Of a stretch of 7,667 bases of DNA, positions 1 through 6,488 are shown piece by piece. The notes beneath the pieces are model-generated. The model ran no database searches. It had not been told where the DNA came from and was given only the letters and a program-made list of their open reading frames with translations. Source of the stretch: Actinomycetes bacterium. GTDB taxonomy: Bacteria > Actinomycetota > Acidimicrobiia > Acidimicrobiales > Acidimicrobiaceae. How positions within the stretch are numbered: position 1 is the stretch's first letter; every line of letters begins with the position of its first letter. Both the position numbers and the translations under genes were made by a program. The DNA lies in assembly GCA_021823045.1 (NCBI GenBank), contig JAKAPB010000077.1, positions 1-7,667 on the forward strand, written 5' to 3'.

Positions 1-206
1 AGCGCATCAGCCTGCTCTACTTCAGCCTCTTGGAGGGTGTCGCGGTCAAAGCCGAAACCGACCACGGTGCGGCCCCGATATGTGTCGGAGAGCCTTTTGA
101 AGCTCCCAGCTTCCTTGTCTATCACGACCACCTTGTGGCCCGCCTGGTCTAGCCGAGTTGCTAACTCTGAGCCGACTCTTCCGCATCCAACAACTATTAC
201 GTGCAC
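1..206 (-). CDS. trkA: TrkA-type potassium-uptake regulatory protein, N-terminal part (cut by window edge)
   Basis: This is the cytoplasmic NAD(H)-binding RCK/TrkA-N subunit that gates Trk/Ktr potassium channels at the membrane. Only 68 residues are visible. They form the first half of a Rossmann fold: a strand, then GCGRVG (residues 7-12), a helix, and a second strand ending VVVID, where Asp30 is the expected ribose-binding acid. The later stretch GFGFDRDTL...ADA is like the CeoB type of actinobacterial TrkA, as I remember it. The start is GTG at 206-204. No in-frame ATG, GTG or TTG lies just upstream, and family members begin at this point. The ribosome site is weak: GGAG sits about 17 bases upstream. 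The gene is divergent from the permease at 642. In actinobacteria a second trkA often follows, but that would lie outside the window. The family call is firm; whether this is CeoB-like or CeoC-like is inferred. Confidence 0.9.
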   Translation of the reverse strand, partial: MHVIVVGCGRVGSELATRLDQAGHKVVVIDKEAGSFKRLSDTYRGRTVVGFGFDRDTLQEAEVEQADA

Positions 207-641
207 AGCATCTATGCAATACGCTCCGCTGCCCTTTTGCGGCCAATTGGGCCAATAAAGATATATAAAGTTCAGAAATACCTTCAGTCTGGTCAAAAAC
301 CGCATCTGGGAGGAAAATTAAAATCAAATGCAAAATGATTGAAATCGTAGGTCGCCTGGTGGCACAGACCCAGTTGGTGAGGAGGCTGGCCAAGGGGTGG
401 TCTCGCTTCGGGCTGACCGCTGATGTTTTGGATCAAGGCAACTTTTAGTGGATTGATCACGGTGAGCAGACGGTGTGGCAATGGCTTGTAAGAGACGGAT
501 TTTATCTTGCAGCGTCGGAGGGCTTTTGGGTCTATGTTGGTTTGGTTGAGCGCTTTTGGGATTTTAACCGAGGACTAGGTATCGTGGAGCATTCTTTGGC
601 CACAGTTTGGCGCTTGTTCGGATGATAGGGATGGAACCGCA
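207..641. other. Divergent intergenic region between trkA and the permease
   Basis: This 435-base gap shows no convincing gene on either strand. It should hold promoters for both flanking genes. Leftward, a TATATATC tract (267-260 on the minus strand) is -10-like, and a TTGACC at 296-291 is -35-like, but their spacing (about 23 bases or more) is too long for a standard promoter. Rightward, TTGGCC at 596-601 and GATGAT at 621-626 are 19 bases apart, a weak candidate just before the permease. An A-rich stretch lies at 311-345. The part from about 520 to 610 is rich in G and T on the plus strand and repeats GCTTTTGGG at 522-530 and 552-560. No recognisable riboswitch is present. The plus-strand frame 335-625 contains an in-frame TAG at 446-448 and matches nothing I know. 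Confidence 0.6.
454..468. promoter_or_regulatory. Imperfect palindrome, possible operator
   Basis: The sequence TGATCACGGTGAGCA has two 7-base arms around a central G, and six of the seven positions pair. An additional GATCAA at 431-436 is the inverse of TTGATC at 453-458, so the region carries nested inverted repeats with half-sites about two helical turns apart. It lies near the middle of the divergent gap, where a regulator of either gene could bind. No matching regulator is encoded in the window, and a palindrome this short can arise by chance. Confidence 0.25.
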
Positions 642-3044
642 GTGACGGATGTAAACGAAGGGACTCCTATCGTCGAACCCGGGAGATTTTCGACCGGAGG
701 AAGAGTCTCAAGGACCCCAGGAGCCTTGCCAAGGTCTGGAAGTTATGAACTACCGGAGAAACTCTCTTATCGGCTGAAAAACAAGCTGCTGGGAAAGCCA
801 CTGGTCAACGAGTCGCTTTCTGGGGAGAGACTAGGCAAGCCTACCGCACTCGCTGTATTGAGCTCGGACGTCATGTCCTCTTCTGCCTATGCTACGGAGC
901 AGATTCTCGTTGTTTTGATCCCGATTATCGGCGTAGCCGCATATGGACTCGTCTTGCCGATTACGGCGCTCATCCTGATCGTGCTGGCTTTTGTAACAGC
1001 GTCCTATCTCCAAGTGATCAGGGCCTTTCCGAAGGCCGGTGGCGCATACGTAGTGACTCGAGAGACATTCGGCCTGAAGTTAGCTCAGTTGGCAGCGGCT
1101 GCACTTTTGATCGACTACACCCTCACGGTGGCGGTCTCGGTATCTGCTGGAACCGACGCTTTGACCTCAGCGGTGCCTGCACTGACCCCCTATAACGTCG
1201 AGATATCGGTCTTTTTTGTCGCACTACTGGCTTACGGCAACCTGAGGGGCATCCGAGAAGCCGGAAAAAGTTTTGCAATTCCGACCTTTTTGTTTATCGC
1301 CAACATGGGGATAATGATTTTCCTCGGAGTATTCAGGTTCATATTTGGACACCTTCCCATGCACAGCATTCACCAGGCGGGCGCCTATCACGCCGGTCCA
1401 AGCGGGTCGGGCTTGCTCATGGGGGCCTCCCTGTTTATTGTGCTACAGGCTTTTGCGAGCGGTGGCACGGCATTGACCGGGACAGAGGCGATCTCTAACG
1501 GCGTAGGAATTTTCAGGTCGCCTCAAGAGAGAAACGCACGCAAGACCCTATTAGCGATGAGCCTAATTTTGGGAACGATGTTTCTCGGAGTCTCGCTTCT
1601 AGCTGTATTTACCCACGCAGTTCCGATGGTGTCGGGTACTCCGACCTTGATCTCTCAGATAGCTACCTATGTCTATGGAACTAGTCCCATCGGTCGTTTT
1701 CTTTACCTATTTCTGCAGATATCTACGACGATGATCTTGGTGTTGGCGGCCAACACCTCCTTCACCGGATTTCCATTTTTGGCCTCCTTCACCGCCGCTG
1801 ACTCCTTTTTGCCGAGACAGTTCACCAAGCGGGGGCACCGGCTGGTGTTCTCCAACGGGATTATCGTCCTGGCCGTCCTGGCGGAGATCCTGCTGATAGC
1901 GACCAAGGCCCGAGTCACCGCCTTGATAGCGATGTACGCTATCGGCGTCTTCACCGGATTCACCATGGCCGGAGCGGGGATGGTAAAGCACCATTTAAAC
2001 GTCAGGGAATCCGGTTATCGGTGGAGAATTGCGGTCAACGGATCCGCAGCCGTCTTATCCTTCATCGTCGACTTCATCTTTGCCTACACGAAGTTCACCA
2101 GGGGAGCCTGGGTGGTCTTGGTAATGATGCCGGTCTTGGTGATCCTGTTTATCAGGTTGAACAAGGTCTATGTGGAAGAAGAGAGCGAACTCGAATCCGG
2201 AGTAGCCGCAGCTTGTGACGCTCCGATCCTCAAGGGTCATACGGTGCTCGTATTCGTCGATCGACTTGACCTAGCGACCGCTAGGGCAATTCAATATGCG
2301 CGCGCTATCAATCCAGACGACCTCAAGGCGATCCATTTTATCTTGGATGTGAAACAGGCGAGGGAGCTAGAGGAACAGTGGGGTAAAAGGGGTCTCGGCC
2401 GAATCGAACTAGAGGTGATAGAGTGTCCCGACCGAAGGATACGAAGTGTCGCTTTAGAACTCGTCACCGAGTACACGTCAGATGGAGAGACGGAAGTTAC
2501 CGTACTGTTGCCCAGGCGAGGATACTCGAGGATTTGGAGTAGGGTACTTCACGACCGGACTGCGGATTCCATAGCTGAAGTCGTGTCGCAAATTCCCCAT
2601 GTAAACGCGACCATTATTCCATTCGAACTCGGGACGAAGAAAACTTCGCTGGTTAGGTTTAAATCCAAGAAGCCTTCCACCGCCGAGACCGCTTTGCAAA
2701 CGGCGACCCAGCCGCCTGAAGGCGAAACCGATATCCATCTCATCGTTCCCGGAGCGGTACCTATTGGGAGCGTGACCTACAGAACCAAGGCAAAGGTTGC
2801 CGGTCGTGTCAAGCTCGTCAGGGTTCAGTCGTGGGACTCGGTACCCGCCTTTGCGGCGAGGATCGAGGACTCCACTGGTGGCATCGTGCTGGTTTTTGCT
2901 GGAAGACGGGCCGTTCCTGGTATTACACCCGGACGAAGGCTGCTGGTCGAGGGGATGGTTGGAGAGGTCGGCGGGCACCTCGCTATGCTCAACCCGAAGT
3001 ATGAGTTTCTGGTCGGGCCCGACTCGGAAGAGGATGGCGAATAA
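642..3044 (+). CDS. APC-superfamily permease with C-terminal USP-like and OB-fold domains
   Basis: This is a cytoplasmic-membrane transporter of the amino acid-polyamine-organocation superfamily; the substrate cannot be told from sequence. After a hydrophilic N-terminus of about 65 residues comes the conserved entry ERLGKPTALAVLSSDVMSSSAYATE (about 62-86 as GERLGKPTAL to ATE). About twelve hydrophobic segments follow between residues 84 and 506, including the GGAY loop (133-136) and the SGGTALTGTEAISNG stretch (273-287). Residues 525-662 form a soluble universal-stress-protein-like domain with VDRLDLATARAIQYAR and LLPRRGYSRIW...HDRTAD. Residues 705-790 look like the small actinobacterial OB-fold protein: AKVAGRVKLVRVQSW, then FAGRRAVPGI, then LLVEGMVGE and LNPKYEFL. 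The Mycobacterium homologue Rv2690c is about 650 residues as I recall, so this protein is longer by roughly the OB-fold. The start is GTG at 642 with AGGG at 627-630; an ATG at 631 is out of frame and stops after four codons. The gene is monocistronic by spacing and divergent from trkA. Confidence 0.88.
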   Translation: MTDVNEGTPIVEPGRFSTGGRVSRTPGALPRSGSYELPEKLSYRLKNKLLGKPLVNESLSGERLGKPTALAVLSSDVMSSSAYATEQILVVLIPIIGVAAYGLVLPITALILIVLAFVTASYLQVIRAFPKAGGAYVVTRETFGLKLAQLAAAALLIDYTLTVAVSVSAGTDALTSAVPALTPYNVEISVFFVALLAYGNLRGIREAGKSFAIPTFLFIANMGIMIFLGVFRFIFGHLPMHSIHQAGAYHAGPSGSGLLMGASLFIVLQAFASGGTALTGTEAISNGVGIFRSPQERNARKTLLAMSLILGTMFLGVSLLAVFTHAVPMVSGTPTLISQIATYVYGTSPIGRFLYLFLQISTTMILVLAANTSFTGFPFLASFTAADSFLPRQFTKRGHRLVFSNGIIVLAVLAEILLIATKARVTALIAMYAIGVFTGFTMAGAGMVKHHLNVRESGYRWRIAVNGSAAVLSFIVDFIFAYTKFTRGAWVVLVMMPVLVILFIRLNKVYVEEESELESGVAAACDAPILKGHTVLVFVDRLDLATARAIQYARAINPDDLKAIHFILDVKQARELEEQWGKRGLGRIELEVIECPDRRIRSVALELVTEYTSDGETEVTVLLPRRGYSRIWSRVLHDRTADSIAEVVSQIPHVNATIIPFELGTKKTSLVRFKSKKPSTAETALQTATQPPEGETDIHLIVPGAVPIGSVTYRTKAKVAGRVKLVRVQSWDSVPAFAARIEDSTGGIVLVFAGRRAVPGITPGRRLLVEGMVGEVGGHLAMLNPKYEFLVGPDSEEDGE

Positions 3045-3186
3045 CAAGACCGATTGGATCAAGGAAATTTTAATTTTCGCCGTAGTCTTAGTGGAATTCA
3101 CAGTTCCAATGAAGTTTTCTGCGTACCCTTGTTTGGATAGACGGGATCGGTCGGTTGATTAGGTCCATGGAAATGGTTTGGAGCAG
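3045..3186. other. Spacer between permease and topA
   Basis: This 142-base gap separates the transport gene from the replication operon. A small inverted repeat, TGGAA (3092-3096) and TTCCA (3104-3108), has a 7-base loop and is followed loosely by GTTTTCT. It would be a poor terminator. A possible topA promoter is TTGGAT at 3133-3138 with a weak -10 near 3156-3161. Neither is strong, and read-through from the permease is possible. Confidence 0.4.
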
Positions 3187-5886
3187 ATGGCAAAACCCCT
3201 GGTAATCGTTGAATCTCCGGCGAAGGCGAAGACGATTTCGCGTTTTTTGGGTTCGGAGTTCTTAGTTGAACCATCCATCGGGCATATCAGAGATCTTCCT
3301 CGAAACGCATCTGAAGTTCCTGCTGCCTATAAGTCGCTGCCCTGGTCGAGGGTAGGGGTCGATACCGATAACGGCTTCAAACCCCTCTATATCGTCTCTA
3401 AGGACAAGAAGAACCAGGTAAAGAAGCTCAAGGAACTCCTCGCTTCTGCGTCTGAACTTTATCTAGCGACAGACGAGGACCGCGAGGGAGAGTCGATTGC
3501 TTGGCACCTACTGGAGGTGCTATCCCCAAAAGTTCCGGTGAAACGGATGGTTTTTCACGAAATTACCGAGGGTGCGATCCATGACGCTATCTCAAACCCG
3601 AGAGATCTAGACCGAAACCTCGTCGAAGCGCAGGAGGCCCGACGGATCCTAGACCGCCTCTACGGCTACGAGATTTCCCCGGTACTCTGGCGAAAGATCC
3701 AGCAAGGACTCTCCGCTGGGAGGGTTCAGTCGGTGGCGTGTCGGATACTCGTCCAGCGGGAACGGGAGAGGATCGCATTCCGTTCGGCGGGCTATTTTGA
3801 CGTCATTGCAAATCTGTCAAAGCAAAAAGATTCATTCGACGCAAAGCTGACGATGCTCAACGCTCGAAGGGTCGCAACTGGACGAGACTTTGGTCCCGAT
3901 GGAAATCTCATAAAAAAGACCTCGAAGTCAGAGACGATTGTGATCGACCAAGAGATGTCGGCATCCCTGATTGGCGCTCTTGGGAGCTCTGAATTCGTAG
4001 TTTCCGATACCGAGACCAAACCCTACAAGAGGTCGCCCGCCGCTCCCTTTATTACCTCTACCCTCCAGCAAGAAGCGGGGCGAAAGCTCAGATTTTCTTC
4101 TCAAAGGACAATGAGCGTAGCTCAACGGCTCTACGAGAACGGCTACATAACCTATATGCGAACCGACTCGACGAATCTCGCCGAAGTAGCGATATCCGAG
4201 GCTAGGCGGATCGCATCTTCGCTCTATGGCGCTAGTTATCTACCCAGCTCCCCGAGGAGCTACGCCAAGAAGGTTAAAAATGCCCAGGAAGCGCACGAGG
4301 CGATTCGGCCCTCCGGAGAGAGCTGGAGAACGCCAGAGCAGTTGGCAAAGGAGCTCGGTTCGGATGAGATCAAGCTCTACGAACTGATCTGGAGACGAAC
4401 GGTAGCATCGCAGATGAAAGATGCCGTCGGATCGACCGCAACGCTAAAGATCACTGCTCCGCTCATTAAAGACATTCCTCCCCAGGGAGACGATTCCAGA
4501 GCCGGCTTGCCTCGAGGATCATTGGCGACCTTTTCGGCTTCTGGAACCCAGATAACCTTCTTCGGTTTCTTGAAGGTTTATGTCGAAGACACTGACGAAC
4601 CTTCGGAAAAGGACTCAAGTTCGGCGAGACTTCCGATCCTTGAAATTGGAGACCGACTCGACCTCTTGGGGCTTACTTCGGAGTCACATGAGACCCAGCC
4701 CCCCTCGCGATATACGGAGGCCTCGCTGGTCAAAGCGCTCGAGGAGTTAGGTGTCGGAAGGCCCTCCACCTATGCTTCGATCATTCAGACCATTATGGAC
4801 CGGGGCTATGCGTGGCGCAAGGGCCAAGCGCTTGTCCCTTCCTACGTCGCATTTTCTGTGGTTGGACTATTGGAGAAGTACTTCTCTACCCTCGTCGACT
4901 TCGGATTCACAGCGTCTTTGGAGGATGACTTGGACCAGATAGCCGACGGGAAGCTAACTCCGAGGGACTATCTTTCCCACTTCTATTTTGGTGATGGCAA
5001 GAACGGGTTGAAGAACTTAGTGCAAGATCAGCTCTCCGAGATTGACGCGAGGGAGATAAATACTTTAGAAGTGGGTGCCGCCGAGAACGGTGAGATGATC
5101 TATGCCAGGATTGGGAAGTTTGGTACCTACCTCAAAGTTGGCGAACAGACCGCCCCGGTTCCCGATGACCTTGCTCCGGACGAACTAACCGTAGACAAAG
5201 CGATAGAGCTGCTCAATTCGAAGAAGCAGGATCGTGAGGTTGGGATCGATTCGAAGACCGGATTTCTGGTCATCGCTAAGGCCGGGCGTTTTGGCCCCTA
5301 TGTCCAGCTGCAGGATCCCGATCCGGATTCGAAAGCCAAGCCGAAGACCGCTTCGCTCTTTTCGGACATGTCGATCGAGACGATAACCCTTCAAGACGCT
5401 TTGGAGCTCTTGGAGCTACCCAGGGTGGTTGGAGAAGATCCCGAAACCAAAGAGGAGATCATCGCCCAAAACGGGCGTTTTGGCCCCTACCTGACCAAGG
5501 GCAAAGATTCGCGCTCACTAGCCGATGAGAGATCACTCTTTAGCGTGACCCTCGATGAGGCTTTGGAGCTATTCTCAAAGCCAAAGGAGAATAGGCGTCA
5601 ACGCTCCCAAGCCCAGACGGCAAACGTCTTGGGTGTCTCTCCGGTTACCGAGAAGGATGTCTCATTGAAGGCCGGGCGTTTTGGCCCCTATGTGACCGAC
5701 GGCTTTGTCAATGCTTCGATTCCACGGGGGACGAACCCCGAGACCTTGACCCTCGAAGCTGCTTTGGATCTCTTGGAGATTCGAAGGGCGAGATTGGCGG
5801 AGACGGCAAACGACGAGAAGCCCAAAGCGAGGCGAGCCGCGCCTCGATCTGGAACAAAAAGGACGACAACCAAGAGGCGAACGTGA
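3187..5886 (+). CDS. topA: DNA topoisomerase I (type IA)
   Basis: TopA relaxes negative supercoils by cutting one DNA strand through a 5'-phosphotyrosine and passing the other, using Mg2+. The 899-residue protein has an N-terminal Toprim domain with VIVESPAKAKT (Glu9) and the metal-binding DEDREGE at 96-102. LSAGRVQSVACR (175-186) follows. The catalytic Tyr323 lies in YITYMRTDST, and AHEAIRP (369-375) and GRPSTY (524-529) mark the core. The C-terminus has four GxFGxY repeats at 643, 700, 763 and 830, each followed by an LxxALELL-like helix, then a Lys/Arg-rich tail ending KRTTTKRRT. There is only one cysteine (Cys185), so the zinc fingers of E. coli TopA are absent, as in other actinobacteria. 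I chose ATG 3187 because the product then starts MAKPLVIVESPAKAK, as homologues do; GGAG is only 3 bases upstream. TTG at 3178 is the alternative start and would add three residues. The stop overlaps the tmk start. Confidence 0.97.
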   Translation: MAKPLVIVESPAKAKTISRFLGSEFLVEPSIGHIRDLPRNASEVPAAYKSLPWSRVGVDTDNGFKPLYIVSKDKKNQVKKLKELLASASELYLATDEDREGESIAWHLLEVLSPKVPVKRMVFHEITEGAIHDAISNPRDLDRNLVEAQEARRILDRLYGYEISPVLWRKIQQGLSAGRVQSVACRILVQRERERIAFRSAGYFDVIANLSKQKDSFDAKLTMLNARRVATGRDFGPDGNLIKKTSKSETIVIDQEMSASLIGALGSSEFVVSDTETKPYKRSPAAPFITSTLQQEAGRKLRFSSQRTMSVAQRLYENGYITYMRTDSTNLAEVAISEARRIASSLYGASYLPSSPRSYAKKVKNAQEAHEAIRPSGESWRTPEQLAKELGSDEIKLYELIWRRTVASQMKDAVGSTATLKITAPLIKDIPPQGDDSRAGLPRGSLATFSASGTQITFFGFLKVYVEDTDEPSEKDSSSARLPILEIGDRLDLLGLTSESHETQPPSRYTEASLVKALEELGVGRPSTYASIIQTIMDRGYAWRKGQALVPSYVAFSVVGLLEKYFSTLVDFGFTASLEDDLDQIADGKLTPRDYLSHFYFGDGKNGLKNLVQDQLSEIDAREINTLEVGAAENGEMIYARIGKFGTYLKVGEQTAPVPDDLAPDELTVDKAIELLNSKKQDREVGIDSKTGFLVIAKAGRFGPYVQLQDPDPDSKAKPKTASLFSDMSIETITLQDALELLELPRVVGEDPETKEEIIAQNGRFGPYLTKGKDSRSLADERSLFSVTLDEALELFSKPKENRRQRSQAQTANVLGVSPVTEKDVSLKAGRFGPYVTDGFVNASIPRGTNPETLTLEAALDLLEIRRARLAETANDEKPKARRAAPRSGTKRTTTKRRT
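5278..5303 (+). repeat. 26-base exact repeat inside topA, copy 1
   Basis: This stretch encodes KAGRFGPYV in the second C-terminal TopA repeat and is identical to 5668-5693. Both are in the same reading frame. The core CGGGCGTTTTGGCCCCTA (5283-5300) also occurs at 5472-5489. Confidence 0.9.
5472..5489 (+). repeat. 18-base core of the topA repeat, middle copy
   Basis: This encodes the GRFGPY of the third C-terminal repeat. It matches the other two copies exactly over 18 bases; the flanking codons have diverged (AAC before it, where the other copies have GCC). Confidence 0.85.
5668..5693 (+). repeat. 26-base exact repeat inside topA, copy 2
   Basis: This encodes KAGRFGPYV in the fourth C-terminal repeat, 390 bases after the first copy and identical to it at every base including wobble positions. 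Confidence 0.9.
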
Positions 5887-6488
5887 TCCCAAGGAGTAAC
5901 TTTGTCGTATTCGAAGGTGTAGACGGATCGGGTAAGTCGACCCAGGTCGAAAGGGTTGCGGAGCTACTTAGAAAAGAGGGAGTCCTGGTTAGGACTACTC
6001 GCGAACCGGGTGGTTGCGGGTTTGCCGAGTCGCTTCGATGCTTGATTTTGAACCAAGACAGATTGGACCCGTGGGCAGAAGCAATGGTCATGGGGGCTTC
6101 TCGGATCGAACACTGCAGGACTACTATCCGCCCGGCTCTCGCTAGGGGCGAAATGGTGATATCGGATCGATATCTGGGCTCTTCTCTGGTCTATCAGGGG
6201 ATGGTCAACGGAATCGACGTCGAGGAGATCTATAGGCTGAATCACCTATCTAGTGAGGTTATCGACCCGGACTTGGTGATCCTCTTAGACCTGGAAAATC
6301 CTAGAAGAATAGGTGATCAGAGTACCTTCGAAAAAAGAGGAGAAGCCTTTTGGTTTGCGGTTCGTGACGGCTATCGCGAGCTAGCTACGAAATACGGGTG
6401 GTTCACTATCGATGCCGAGATGGAGCTGGCGGATATCACTGAGGCGATTATCGGTCGAATCTTTGAGAAGGCTGGGTCGAAGGGATAG
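5883..6488 (+). CDS. tmk: Thymidylate kinase (dTMP kinase)
   Basis: Tmk phosphorylates dTMP to dTDP with ATP in the cytoplasm, the step before dTTP. The 201-residue length is normal (about 200-215). Visible motifs are the P-loop GVDGSGKST (12-20), REPGG (40-44), the substrate-contacting DRY (95-97) and SSLVYQG (100-106). The P-loop lacks the arginine of type I enzymes, so it resembles the E. coli class, in which the LID supplies the basic residues. The LID here, roughly ENPRRIGDQSTFEKRGE (138-154), looks about four residues shorter than E. coli Tmk. The usual GGTxxGExxR after REP reads GGCGFAESLR. The GTG start overlaps the topA stop by four bases (GTGA), with AAGAGG five bases upstream inside topA, so translation is probably coupled. 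Function is likely intact; the LID difference is read by eye. Confidence 0.93.
   Translation: MIPRSNFVVFEGVDGSGKSTQVERVAELLRKEGVLVRTTREPGGCGFAESLRCLILNQDRLDPWAEAMVMGASRIEHCRTTIRPALARGEMVISDRYLGSSLVYQGMVNGIDVEEIYRLNHLSSEVIDPDLVILLDLENPRRIGDQSTFEKRGEAFWFAVRDGYRELATKYGWFTIDAEMELADITEAIIGRIFEKAGSKG

Noticed and set aside
46..481. Minus-strand open frames of 115 and 62 residues covering the trkA start and the intergenic region
   Set aside because: The first is out of frame with the clear TrkA sequence and has no protein-like motif; the second lacks a ribosome site and any recognisable domain.
481..549. Short plus-strand frame from ATG 481 (22 codons, cysteine and glycine rich) as a leader peptide or toxin
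   Set aside because: No ribosome site, no regulatory hairpin after it, and the length is well within chance.
207..641. c-di-AMP (ydaO-type) riboswitch, which often precedes potassium-transport genes in actinobacteria
   Set aside because: I looked on both strands for its conserved core and saw no match.
3092..3120. Rho-independent terminator after the permease
   Set aside because: The stem is only 5 base pairs with little G+C and the following T run is broken, so it is recorded only within the spacer description.
2797..3162. Open frame of 121 codons running from the permease tail into the spacer
   Set aside because: It is a shifted reading of the OB-fold coding sequence; the in-frame product shows clear family motifs and this one does not.
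5283..5300. GGGC...GCCC inverted repeat in the topA repeats as a hairpin element or terminator
   Set aside because: The 4-base stem is a by-product of the codons for Gly-Arg-Phe-Gly-Pro and lies inside a coding sequence.
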